64,000 bases of DNA from Massilia phosphatilytica (GTDB lineage: Bacteria; Pseudomonadota; Gammaproteobacteria; Burkholderiales; Burkholderiaceae_D): the NCBI RefSeq assembly GCF_002968015.1, contig NZ_PUIP01000014.1:62001-126000 (forward strand), in the 5' to 3' direction. Below are positions 35,978 through 46,467 of the stretch, piece after piece. Numbering within the stretch: the stretch's first letter is position 1; the number at the start of each line of letters is the position of its first letter. A program made the position numbers and the translations under genes. Under the pieces are notes generated by a model. That model ran no database searches and was not told where the DNA came from. It saw only the letters and a list, made by a program, of their open reading frames with translations.

Positions 35978-37093
35978 ATGTCGCAATTCGGTCCAGACTA
36001 CGTCCGCGCCATCGCCCCCTACCAGGCCGGCAAACCCATTTCCGAAGTCGCCCGCGAATTCGGCCTCGATGAAGCCAATATCGTGAAACTGGCCTCCAAC
36101 GAGAACCCGTTCGGCATCCCCGAGTCGGCCAAGGCCGCAATGGCCGCCGCCGCCTCGGAACTCGGCCGTTACCCGGACGCCAACGGCTTCGAACTGAAGG
36201 CCGCGCTGGCCAAGCGCTACGACGTGCCGGCCGACTGGATCACGCTCGGCAACGGCTCCAACGACATCCTCGAGATCGCGGCCCACGCCTTCGTGCAAAA
36301 GGGCCAGGCCGTCGTCTACGCGCAGTACTCGTTCGCCGTGTACGCGCTGGCCACGCAGGGCGTCGGCGCGCGCGGCATCGTCGTCCCGGCCAAAAATTAT
36401 GGCCACGACCTCGATGCGATGGCGGCCGCCATCGACGCGGACACCCGTCTCGTCTACATCGCCAACCCGAACAACCCGACCGGCACGTTCATCTCCGCGC
36501 CCGAGATCGAGGCGTTCCTGGCGAAGGTGCCAGCATCGGTCGTCGTCGTGCTGGACGAGGCCTATAACGAATACCTGGAGCAGAAGGACCAGTTCGAATC
36601 GACGCAGTGGGTCCGTAAATACCCGAACCTGATCGTCTCGCGCACGTTCTCGAAAGCGTACGGCCTCGCGGGCCTGCGCGTCGGCTTTGCCATCGCGCAG
36701 CCTGCCGTGACGGACCTGATGAATCGCATCCGCCAGCCGTTCAATGTGAATTCGCTCGCGCAGGCCGCCGCCATCGCCGCGTTGAACGATAAAGAATTCC
36801 TGCAGAAGGGTGCCGAGAACAACCGCGCCGGCTACAAACAGCTGATCGCCGCGTTCGAGGAGCTCGGCCTGGAATATGTGCCGTCCTACGGCAACTTCGT
36901 CCTTGTGAAAGTGGGCGAGGACGAGGGCGCCGGCGCGCGCGTGAACGTGGCGCTGCTGAAGCAGGGCGTGATCGTGCGTCCGGTCGGCGCGTATGGCCTG
37001 CCGCAATGGCTGCGCATCTCGATCGGATTGCCGGAAGAGAATGCGCGCTTTATTGAGGCACTGCGCGAGGCGCTCAAGAAGGCGCTGGGCTGA
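35978..37093 (+). CDS. hisC: Histidinol-phosphate aminotransferase family enzyme
   Basis: A 371-residue class I/II PLP aminotransferase. The PLP lysine is K226 in SRTFSKAYGLAGLRVG; LASNENPFG, NPNNPTG and the C-terminal VRPVGAYGLPQWLRISIG are typical of HisC. Its place between pheA and tyrA suggests it also or mainly transaminates aromatic keto acids, as reported for HisC2-type enzymes. Its stop overlaps the tyrA start by one base (TGATG). Confidence 0.95.
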   Translation: MSQFGPDYVRAIAPYQAGKPISEVAREFGLDEANIVKLASNENPFGIPESAKAAMAAAASELGRYPDANGFELKAALAKRYDVPADWITLGNGSNDILEIAAHAFVQKGQAVVYAQYSFAVYALATQGVGARGIVVPAKNYGHDLDAMAAAIDADTRLVYIANPNNPTGTFISAPEIEAFLAKVPASVVVVLDEAYNEYLEQKDQFESTQWVRKYPNLIVSRTFSKAYGLAGLRVGFAIAQPAVTDLMNRIRQPFNVNSLAQAAAIAALNDKEFLQKGAENNRAGYKQLIAAFEELGLEYVPSYGNFVLVKVGEDEGAGARVNVALLKQGVIVRPVGAYGLPQWLRISIGLPEENARFIEALREALKKALG

Positions 37094-38001
37094 TGTTCAC
37101 GAAAGTCGTCATCGTCGGCGTCGGCCTGATCGGCGGCTCGTTCGCGCTGGGCCTGAAGGCGGCCGGCGCCGCGGGCCACATCGTCGGCCTGGGACGCTCC
37201 GCGCAGGCGCTGGCGCGTGCGCGCGAACTCGGGATCATCGACGAGGCCGCGACGTCACCGCAAGAAGCAATGCGCGGCGCCGATCTCGTGCTGCTGGCGG
37301 CGCCCGTCGCGCAGACGGGGACTATCCTCGCATCGCTGCTGCCGTACCTGGAGCCGCAGACGATCGTCACGGACGCCGGCAGCACCAAGTCCGACGTCGT
37401 GGCGGCCGCGCGCGCCGCGCTGGGCGATCGCGTCCACCAGTTCGTGCCGGGCCACCCGATCGCGGGCCGCGAATCGAACGGCCCGGATGCGGCGATCCCC
37501 GACCTGTACCGCGGCAAGAAGACGGTACTCGCGCCGCTGCCGGAAAATGCGCCGGAAGCCATCGACAAAGTGGCCGCCGCGTGGCGCACGTGCGGCGCCA
37601 TCATCCACATGCTCACGCCGCAGGAACACGACAAGGTGTTCGCCGCGGTCAGCCACCTGCCGCACCTCCTCGCGTACGCGCTCGTCGACGACATCGCCAA
37701 CAAGCCGCACGCGGACCTGCTGTTCCAGTACGCTGCCAGCGGCTTCCGCGACTTCACCCGTATCGCGGGCTCGTCGCCGGAAATGTGGCGCGACATCAGC
37801 CTCGCGAACCGCGACGCGCTGCTCGGCGAACTGGACGCGTATCTCGCTCAATTGACACACCTTCGCGCGCGGCTCGCCGCCAGTGACGGACCCGCGCTGG
37901 AGGCGACCTACGCCAACGCCCAGCGCGCCCGCCGCGCGTGGACCGAAGCGATCGAAACGGCGGAAAAACCGCCGGCACCCGATCAGGAATCTGGAAAATG
38001 A
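37093..38001 (+). CDS. tyrA: Prephenate dehydrogenase
   Basis: A 302-residue monofunctional TyrA. The NAD site is VVIVGVGLIGGSFALGLK (residues 5-22). The catalytic region has GHPIAGRESNGP and HDKVFAAVSHLPHLLAYALV. It makes 4-hydroxyphenylpyruvate for tyrosine. It overlaps hisC by 1 bp and aroA by 4 bp (ATGA), so translation is coupled along the cluster. Confidence 0.95.
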   Translation: MFTKVVIVGVGLIGGSFALGLKAAGAAGHIVGLGRSAQALARARELGIIDEAATSPQEAMRGADLVLLAAPVAQTGTILASLLPYLEPQTIVTDAGSTKSDVVAAARAALGDRVHQFVPGHPIAGRESNGPDAAIPDLYRGKKTVLAPLPENAPEAIDKVAAAWRTCGAIIHMLTPQEHDKVFAAVSHLPHLLAYALVDDIANKPHADLLFQYAASGFRDFTRIAGSSPEMWRDISLANRDALLGELDAYLAQLTHLRARLAASDGPALEATYANAQRARRAWTEAIETAEKPPAPDQESGK

Positions 38002-39329
38002 CACAAGCTAAAATCTACCCCCAGCACATCGACCTCGAACCCGTGATGCGCGTACAGGGCACCGTTCGCCTGCCAGGCTCGAAGAGCATCTCGAACCGCA
38101 CGCTGCTGCTGGCCGCGCTGTCCGAAGGCACGACGACCATCCACGACCTGCTCGCGTCGGACGACACGTCCGTCATGCTGGACGCACTCAAGAAGCTCGG
38201 CATCCAGTGGGAGCAGAAGGACGAGCGCACGCACGTCGTGCACGGCGCGGGTGGCAAGCTGCCCGTTGCGCAGGCCGACCTGTTCATGGGGAATGCGGGC
38301 ACCGCGATCCGTCCGCTGACGGCGGCGCTGGCCGTGATCGGCGGCGATTACACCCTGCATGGCGTCGAGCGCATGCACGAGCGTCCGATCGGCGACCTGG
38401 TCGACGCGCTGAACGCCGTCGGCGCCAACATCGAATACACGGGCAATCCGGGTTATCCGCCGCTGCACATCCGCGCAGGCCGCGTCCAGCCGGACCGCAT
38501 CGCGGTACGCGGCAACGTGTCGAGCCAGTTCCTCACGGCGCTGCTGATGGCCGCGCCGCTGATGGCGGGCGAGCATCCGGTCACGATCGAGGTCGTGGGC
38601 GAGCTGATTTCGAAGCCGTACATCGAGATCACGCTGAACCTGATGCGCCGCTTCGGCGTGACGGTCGGCCAGGACGGCTGGGCGTCGTTCACCGTGCAGC
38701 CGGGGCAGACGTATCAAAGCCCGGGCAGCATCCACGTCGAGGGTGATGCATCGTCGGCGTCGTACTTCCTGGCCGCGGGCGCCATCGCGGGCGGTCCGGT
38801 GCGCGTGGAAGGCGTGGGCAAGGAGTCCATCCAGGGCGACGTGCGCTTCGCCGATGCGCTGGAGCTGATGGGCGCCACGATCACGAAGGGCGACAACTGG
38901 ATCGAAGCGAAGTCGAACGGCGTCCTGAAAGCGATCGACGCGGACTTCAACCACATTCCGGACGCCGCGATGACGATCGCCGTCGCCGCGCTGTACGCGG
39001 ACGGCACGAGCACCCTGCGCAACATCGCCAGCTGGCGCGTGAAGGAAACGGACCGCCTGGCCGCGATGGCGACGGAGCTGCGCAAGGTCGGCGCGACGGT
39101 GGAAGAGGGCCCGGACTACATCCGCGTGACGCCGCCCGAGACGCTGTCGCATGCGACGATCGACACGTATGACGATCACCGGATGGCGATGTGCTTCTCG
39201 CTGGCGTCGCTGGATGGCGCGGCGCGGCGCGGCAACGCGATGCGCATCAACGATCCGAAATGCGTGGCCAAGACGTTCCCGGATTACTTCGAAACGTTTT
39301 CCGGAATCGCGCAAGACACATTATCCTGA
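37998..39329 (+). CDS. aroA: 3-phosphoshikimate 1-carboxyvinyltransferase (EPSP synthase)
   Basis: A 443-residue enzyme joining shikimate-3-phosphate and phosphoenolpyruvate. Key motifs are LPGSKSISNRTLLLAAL, MGNAGTAIRPLTAAL and RVKETDRLAAMATEL, with DDHRMAM near the C-terminus. The glyphosate region (GNAGTA) is of the standard sensitive class I type. ATG 37998 overlaps the tyrA stop. A short gap separates it from cmk. Confidence 0.97.
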   Translation: MTQAKIYPQHIDLEPVMRVQGTVRLPGSKSISNRTLLLAALSEGTTTIHDLLASDDTSVMLDALKKLGIQWEQKDERTHVVHGAGGKLPVAQADLFMGNAGTAIRPLTAALAVIGGDYTLHGVERMHERPIGDLVDALNAVGANIEYTGNPGYPPLHIRAGRVQPDRIAVRGNVSSQFLTALLMAAPLMAGEHPVTIEVVGELISKPYIEITLNLMRRFGVTVGQDGWASFTVQPGQTYQSPGSIHVEGDASSASYFLAAGAIAGGPVRVEGVGKESIQGDVRFADALELMGATITKGDNWIEAKSNGVLKAIDADFNHIPDAAMTIAVAALYADGTSTLRNIASWRVKETDRLAAMATELRKVGATVEEGPDYIRVTPPETLSHATIDTYDDHRMAMCFSLASLDGAARRGNAMRINDPKCVAKTFPDYFETFSGIAQDTLS

Positions 39330-39360
39330 TGGGGTAAATCTGGTAACTACGCACACCTAC

Positions 39361-40023
39361 ATGCCGAACTCGAATATTCCCGTCATTACGATTGACGGCC
39401 CGACCGCCTCGGGCAAGGGCACGGTGGCCCACAAGGTCGCCGACCGCCTGGGCTTCCACCTGCTGGATTCCGGCGCCCTGTACCGCCTGACCGCGTTGTC
39501 GGCGCTGCGCCGCGGTACCGACCTGCGCGACGAGCACGCGCTCGCCAAGGTCGCCGAACACCTGCCCGTCCGCTTCAACGGTGGCCACATCTACCTGGGG
39601 ACGGAAGAGGTGAGTAACGCCATCCGCCAGGAAGAAGTCGGCAATACCGCATCGAAGATCGCCGCGCTGCCGGCCGTGCGCCAGGCGTTATATGGTTTGC
39701 AATTGAGCTTCCGCGAGACGCCCGGCCTCGTGGCCGATGGCCGCGACATGGGCACCGTGATCTTTCCTGGCGCACAGCTGAAGGTGTTCCTGACTGCAAG
39801 TGTTGAGGCACGTGCGCAACGCCGGTATAAGCAATTGATTGACAAAGGATTTTCTGCTAATATGGACGATCTGCTGGCGGATTTGCAGGCCCGCGACGCG
39901 CGCGATACCCAGCGCGCCGTGGCCCCGCTGGTGCCGGCGGAAGGGGCGCACATCCTCGATACCTCGCAAATGACGGCTGACGAAGCCGTCGAACAGGTGC
40001 TCGCCTGGTACGCGCACCCCTGA
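39361..40023 (+). CDS. cmk: Cytidylate kinase
   Basis: A 220-residue CMP/dCMP kinase with nucleotide loop ITIDGPTASGKGTVA near the start, LLDSGALYR for the substrate, and VADGRDMGTVIFP and QARDARDTQRAVAPL in the C-terminal half. aroA-cmk-rpsA is the classic proteobacterial order. No strong ribosome binding site is seen before ATG 39361. Confidence 0.96.
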   Translation: MPNSNIPVITIDGPTASGKGTVAHKVADRLGFHLLDSGALYRLTALSALRRGTDLRDEHALAKVAEHLPVRFNGGHIYLGTEEVSNAIRQEEVGNTASKIAALPAVRQALYGLQLSFRETPGLVADGRDMGTVIFPGAQLKVFLTASVEARAQRRYKQLIDKGFSANMDDLLADLQARDARDTQRAVAPLVPAEGAHILDTSQMTADEAVEQVLAWYAHP

Positions 40024-40160
40024 ACAAGAATTCATCCCTGACGTCGTGGGGACTGCCGTGAGAGCGGCGTTTTTTGGTGCCCGGGGTGTCCCGGGTGTGT
40101 TTCAACTTGACCCAGTTCAGATCGCGTATTGCCGATCTGCTGGCTAACATCTCAAAACTT

Positions 40161-41867
<1,707 letters not shown>

Positions 41868-41895
41868 GCAAAGGCTAATCACTGAGGGTGAGCAG

Positions 41896-42201
41896 ATGAC
41901 CAAGTCCGAGCTGATCAACCGCCTGGCCGAGCGCTATTCTCAGCTGGTGGCAAAAGACGCCGAGTTCGCCGTCAAGACCATCCTCGATGCGATGACCAAT
42001 GCTCTGTCGAGCGGTCAGCGTATCGAGATCCGGGGTTTCGGCAGCTTTGCCCTGAACAGCCGGCCACCCCGCATCGGCCGCAACCCGAAGTCCGGCGACA
42101 AGGTGATGGTGCCCGAAAAACGGGTGCCCCACTTCAAACCGGGCAAGCAGTTGCGCGAGCGGGTGGATGCGATGGTCGGGCAACCGATCATCGAAGACTG
42201 A
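41896..42201 (+). CDS. ihfB: Integration host factor subunit beta
   Basis: A 101-residue DNA-bending protein of the HU/IHF family: MTKSELINRLAERYSQL, IEIRGFGSFAL, and the DNA-contact arm RPPRIGRNPKSGDKVMVPEK. It pairs with IhfA to bend specific sites. It is transcribed with rpsA, as in most proteobacteria, and is followed by a terminator. Confidence 0.97.
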   Translation: MTKSELINRLAERYSQLVAKDAEFAVKTILDAMTNALSSGQRIEIRGFGSFALNSRPPRIGRNPKSGDKVMVPEKRVPHFKPGKQLRERVDAMVGQPIIED

Positions 42202-42221
42202 TTCGTCTGTAACAGGCTCAC

Positions 42222-42254
42222 AAAACGGCGTCCGCGAGGGCGCCGTTTTTTTTT
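42222..42254 (+). terminator. Rho-independent terminator of rpsA-ihfB
   Basis: The stem AAAACGGCG (42222-42230) pairs with CGCCGTTTT (42241-42249), and nine T in all follow the stem's C/G core. Confidence 0.92.
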
Positions 42255-42319
42255 GCAGCCGGACAGCCATGGGAATAGAATGGGCTTGCCATTTCCCATG
42301 AGCTGCGCAGGCCTCGGCG

Positions 42320-44773
42320 ATGAAACAGAAAGAATTACGGCTGGCGATCGTGTTCTTCGGCGGCGTGTCGCTGGCCGTCTACCAGCACGGCATCAACCGC
42401 GAAATCCTCAACCTCGTGCGCGCGTCGAAGCTCGCCCACCGGCGCAATGCCGGGAAGGAAAACAGCACCACCTCCACGCACGACCACTATCCCGACGAGC
42501 CGGAACGCTCGACGGGCGACGTGTATTGCCAATTCCTTGAAACGGTCCGCCAGCAACTCGACTTGCAGGTGATCGTCGACGTGGTGTCCGGCGCCTCGGC
42601 CGGCGCGATGAATGGCGTCGCGCTGGGCAGGGCGCTCGCGCACGATCTCAGCCTGGCGCCATTGACCGACATGTGGCTGGCCGACGCGGATATCGGACAA
42701 TTGCTGCACGCCGACGCCAAGGCAAAGCGCTGGAGCAAGTGGTTTTTCTGGCCCTTCGTCCGGCCCCTGCTGTCCCGGCTGAAACGCGAAGGCCTCATCA
42801 TCGGCCCCATCGATGCCGAAACGCAGGAAAGGGCGTCGATGTTCCTCCGCTCGCGCTGGTTCAAGCCGCCGCTCGACGGCCGCCGCCTCGCCACCCTGAT
42901 CCTCGACGGCCTCACCTCCATGGAGCGCGCCGGTGCGGCCGGCGAATCGCTGCTGCCTCCCGGCACCCGGCTGGACCTGCTGGTCACGGCGACGGATTTC
43001 CGCGGTCTCGACCGCTCGATCTTCATCCACGACCCGCCCGTGCTCACCGAGCGCGAGCACAGGCGGCCGTTCCACTTCCAGCTCTATCACGAAAAAAGCG
43101 GGCACCTGCGCAGCGACTTCGATCTCGACAGCGTCCCGTCGCTCGCGTTCGCCGCACGCGCATCCGCATCGTATCCCGGGGCGTTTCCCCCGGCCCGGAT
43201 CCGTGAAGTGGACGACCTGCTGGCGGCGCGCCACCGGCCATGGCCCACGCGTGCCCAATTTATCAAGAACAACTTCAGCGGCTATCGCGATCAACGCGAG
43301 GACCCCGAGGATGCCGTGCTGGTCGACGGCAGCATCCTCGACAACAAGCCGATCAAGGCGACGCTGGACGCGATCCGCTCGCACAGTGCGTTCCGCGAGG
43401 TGGACCGCCGCCTGATCTTCGTCGACCCGCACTCCCAGCTCGACAAGCCGCCGCCCGGCAAGGAGGTGCCGGGGTTCTTCGCGACGCTGCGCGGGGCGCT
43501 GTCCGACCTGCCGCGCACCGACCCGACCTACAAGGAGCTGGCGGACGTCGGCCGCTACAACAAGCAGGTGCGGCGCCTGAAGCAGGCGATCTCCTATGCC
43601 CGGCCGCAGGTCGCGAAACTGGTCGACGAGGTCACCGAAGGCAAGTCCAGGGGCAGGTACACCGTCAACGATCTCCGGCATTGGCGCCTCAGTTCGACCA
43701 ACGCGCTGGCGGGCACGCCGATCGTCTACGATTCGTTCATCCGGACGCTGGTGCTGGAGGCGCTGGATTTCGTCGCCGAACTGATCGCGGGCGCGTCTGG
43801 CTTTTCCCGTGAATCGACCGCCTCGCACCGTGTGCAGGAGGCGATCGAACTATGGGCCGCGCGGCATGATATCCTGCGCCCCGACTCCTACCAGGCGGCG
43901 GAAAATGCCTATGAGAACGTCGACATGCCCCCGTTCGCCAAGATCACGATCGACTTCGGCGTCGTGTACAAGAAGCGCCGCCTGAATTTCGTACTGCACG
44001 AGATCAGCGACCTGTACGACGCCGGCGACCCGCATCCGTCGGGCGCGACGGCCGCGGAAGACCTCGATCTCATCAAGATCCAGGTCCACAAGCTCATCGA
44101 TGCCCTGTCGATGTATGACACTGCCGATTTCCTCAGCGAGCGCGCAGTTGCCATGTGCCGCACGCTGTTTGCGCCCATGGCCGCGAACCGGGCGGACGTC
44201 GACCAGTTCGTCACCGACCGGGATGCGGACATGACCGCGCTGGTCCGGCGGCTGGGCATCGAATGCGACCTGGCGGGCAAGAACGACGACGCCGATACGC
44301 TGTTGTCGTCGGGGCTGGTGCAGAATCTCGAGCCGCGCTACCGCACCGCGATCCTCACCGGCTACCTCGGCTATTTTTACTGGGACGTCATCCTGCACCC
44401 GGCCGTCACCGCGCTGGCGCTGGAAACCGGACCGATCGAAGAGATCCTGGTCGACCGGATCAGCCCCGACGATGCGCTCAGCCTGGCGCCGCCCGGCAAT
44501 CCGCGCGTCCTGCTGGGTGGAACGTTTGCCGGATTCGGCGGTTTCCTCAATCGTGCGACGCGGGAAAACGACTACCTGTGGGGCCGGTTGCATGCCGTCG
44601 ACCGGCTGTTCGACATCCTGGCCAGTACGTTGCCGAACACGATCCGGAACACGATCGACCTGCATGCCCTGAAGAAGGCGGGGTTCGAATGCATCATCGC
44701 GGAGGAGGCGCAGCGGCTCCATCTCGTGCCGGAGCTGGTGGCCCGGCTGCGCGCCGCGATCGCCGCCTTTTGA
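42320..44773 (+). CDS. Patatin-like protein, DUF3376 type
   Basis: An 817-residue protein of the patatin-related group with a C-terminal DUF3376-like region. The N-terminal patatin fold has FFGGVSLAVYQHG as oxyanion-hole region, nucleophile VVSGASAGAMNG (about residue 93) and the catalytic Asp in LVDGSILDNKP, where the usual DGG is DGS. Two insertions and the roughly 450-residue C-terminal part are helical with no signal peptide, so it is probably cytoplasmic or membrane-associated. Lipid acyl hydrolase activity is inferred. It is inserted between ihfB and lapA, which are normally adjacent. Confidence 0.83.
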   Translation: MKQKELRLAIVFFGGVSLAVYQHGINREILNLVRASKLAHRRNAGKENSTTSTHDHYPDEPERSTGDVYCQFLETVRQQLDLQVIVDVVSGASAGAMNGVALGRALAHDLSLAPLTDMWLADADIGQLLHADAKAKRWSKWFFWPFVRPLLSRLKREGLIIGPIDAETQERASMFLRSRWFKPPLDGRRLATLILDGLTSMERAGAAGESLLPPGTRLDLLVTATDFRGLDRSIFIHDPPVLTEREHRRPFHFQLYHEKSGHLRSDFDLDSVPSLAFAARASASYPGAFPPARIREVDDLLAARHRPWPTRAQFIKNNFSGYRDQREDPEDAVLVDGSILDNKPIKATLDAIRSHSAFREVDRRLIFVDPHSQLDKPPPGKEVPGFFATLRGALSDLPRTDPTYKELADVGRYNKQVRRLKQAISYARPQVAKLVDEVTEGKSRGRYTVNDLRHWRLSSTNALAGTPIVYDSFIRTLVLEALDFVAELIAGASGFSRESTASHRVQEAIELWAARHDILRPDSYQAAENAYENVDMPPFAKITIDFGVVYKKRRLNFVLHEISDLYDAGDPHPSGATAAEDLDLIKIQVHKLIDALSMYDTADFLSERAVAMCRTLFAPMAANRADVDQFVTDRDADMTALVRRLGIECDLAGKNDDADTLLSSGLVQNLEPRYRTAILTGYLGYFYWDVILHPAVTALALETGPIEEILVDRISPDDALSLAPPGNPRVLLGGTFAGFGGFLNRATRENDYLWGRLHAVDRLFDILASTLPNTIRNTIDLHALKKAGFECIIAEEAQRLHLVPELVARLRAAIAAF

Positions 44774-44940
44774 CGCCAGGGCCGGCGAAGATGTAACCGC
44801 GCATTGCAACGCCGATGCCATTCGTGCAACCCACGTATAATCACGCCGCATGTGCACAACGGCCGGGCCAGCCGTCCTAGGAATATCGTTTCAAATATGC
44901 GACACTGCGCATTTGCCGTCTTTTCACTCGGGACCTGCTG
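44774..44940. other. Gap before lapA
   Basis: 167 bp that should contain the lapA-lapB promoter, since the ihfB terminator and the patatin gene separate it from rpsA. I see no clear -10/-35 pair. Confidence 0.3.
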
Positions 44941-45246
44941 ATGAAACTCGTCTCCACCATCGCCGGATGCCTGCTGTTCGTCCTGTTCTTCAGTTTCGCC
45001 CTGAAGAACACGCACCAGGTCGACCTGCATTTCTTCCTGAATTACGAGGTGCGGGGTCCGCTGGTGCTGATGCTGCTCGCATTTTTCATCGCCGGCGCCT
45101 TCCTCGGCATCCTGGCCGTGACGCCGACCGTGTTCCGCCACCGCCGCGAAAGCTCGCAGCACAAGCACACGATCCAGGCCCTGCAGAGCGCGGCCGGTAC
45201 CGCCGCCAATGCGCCGCAGCCGGACAGCATCGCGCCGCGCGCCTGA
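44941..45246 (+). CDS. lapA: Lipopolysaccharide assembly protein LapA
   Basis: A 101-residue inner-membrane protein with two helices (about residues 3-20 and 42-64) and the LapA_dom motif FALKNTHQVDLHFFLNYEVRG between them. It works with LapB in regulating LPS synthesis through LpxC turnover. lapB begins 30 bp downstream. Confidence 0.92.
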   Translation: MKLVSTIAGCLLFVLFFSFALKNTHQVDLHFFLNYEVRGPLVLMLLAFFIAGAFLGILAVTPTVFRHRRESSQHKHTIQALQSAAGTAANAPQPDSIAPRA

Positions 45247-45276
45247 TCGTAACTCAGTCATCAATAAGAACAACAT

Positions 45277-46452
45277 ATGGAATTTGAAATCTGGTGGCTG
45301 CTCGGCATCCCCGTCTTTTTTGCCCTCGGCTGGATCGCCGCCCGCGTCGACATCAAGCAGCTCGTCTCCGAATCGCGCAGCCTCCCGCGCGGCTATTTCA
45401 AGGGACTGAATTTCCTCCTCAACGAACAGCCGGACAAGGCCATCGACGCCTTCATCGAGATCGTCAAGCTCGATCCGGAAACGGCCGACATGCACTTCGC
45501 GCTGGGTAACCTGTTCCGCCGCCGCGGCGAGACGGAGCGCGCGATCCGCGTCCACCAGAACCTGCTGTCGCGTCCCGACCTGCCGATCGAGCAGCAGGTG
45601 CACGCCCAGTACGAACTCGGGATGGACTACCTGAAGGCGGGCCTGCTGGACCGTGCCGAGGAGACGTTCAACCTGCTCGTCGACACGCAGTACGGCGTCC
45701 AGGCGCGCCGCGCGCTGCTGGAGATCTTCCAGCGCGAAAAGGAGTGGCGCCGCGCGATCGCCGCTGCCGAAGGCCTGATGGAGTCCGGTGCCGGCGCGCA
45801 CCACAAGGAAATCGCGCAGTTCTATTGCGAGCTGGCGCAGGACGCCCTCGTGCACATGCAGTCCGACGAAGCGAAGGCGCTGCTGGACAAGGCCCTGCAG
45901 GCCGACCGCAAGAGCGTGCGCGCGACGATACTGTGCGGCGACGCGCTCAAGGCCGAAGGCGACATCGAAGGCGCGCTGAAGACGTGGCGCCGCGTGGAGC
46001 AGCAAAGCGTACCGCACGTGGCCCTCGTCGCCACGCGCCTGATGGATGGTTACCGCACCGTCGGCCGCCCGCAGGAAGGCGTCAACCTGCTGCGTTCCTA
46101 CCTGGAAGAAGCGTCGTCGATTGATCTGATCGAGGTCGTCTTCAAGGCCGTCATTGAACTCAACGGCGTGGACGCTGCCAAACAGCTGGTGGTGGAAGAG
46201 CTGCGCCGCAACCCGACCCTGCTCGGTCTCGACAAGCTGCTGGAAGCGCGCCTGATGGATGCGCCCGCGAACGTGTGGGAAGAACTGTCGATGGTGAAGA
46301 ACCTGGTGCACGGGTACACGCAGAAGCTGGCGCGCTACCAGTGCAGCCATTGTGGTTTCAAGGCGCGCCAGTACTACTGGCAATGCCCGGGGTGCAGCAA
46401 GTGGGAGACCTACCCGCCGCGCCGGACCGAAGAACTGAACGTGATGAACTAA
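45277..46452 (+). CDS. lapB: Lipopolysaccharide assembly protein LapB (YciM)
   Basis: A 391-residue protein with one N-terminal membrane helix (MEFEIWWLLGIPVFFALGW), about nine TPR repeats, and a C-terminal rubredoxin-like zinc ribbon CSHCGF...CPGC. LapB links FtsH to LpxC so that LPS production is matched to phospholipid synthesis. SRSLPRGYFKGLNFLLNEQPDKA is the family signature after the helix. Confidence 0.96.
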   Translation: MEFEIWWLLGIPVFFALGWIAARVDIKQLVSESRSLPRGYFKGLNFLLNEQPDKAIDAFIEIVKLDPETADMHFALGNLFRRRGETERAIRVHQNLLSRPDLPIEQQVHAQYELGMDYLKAGLLDRAEETFNLLVDTQYGVQARRALLEIFQREKEWRRAIAAAEGLMESGAGAHHKEIAQFYCELAQDALVHMQSDEAKALLDKALQADRKSVRATILCGDALKAEGDIEGALKTWRRVEQQSVPHVALVATRLMDGYRTVGRPQEGVNLLRSYLEEASSIDLIEVVFKAVIELNGVDAAKQLVVEELRRNPTLLGLDKLLEARLMDAPANVWEELSMVKNLVHGYTQKLARYQCSHCGFKARQYYWQCPGCSKWETYPPRRTEELNVMN

Positions 46453-46467
46453 GTAGAAGCCAAACCC

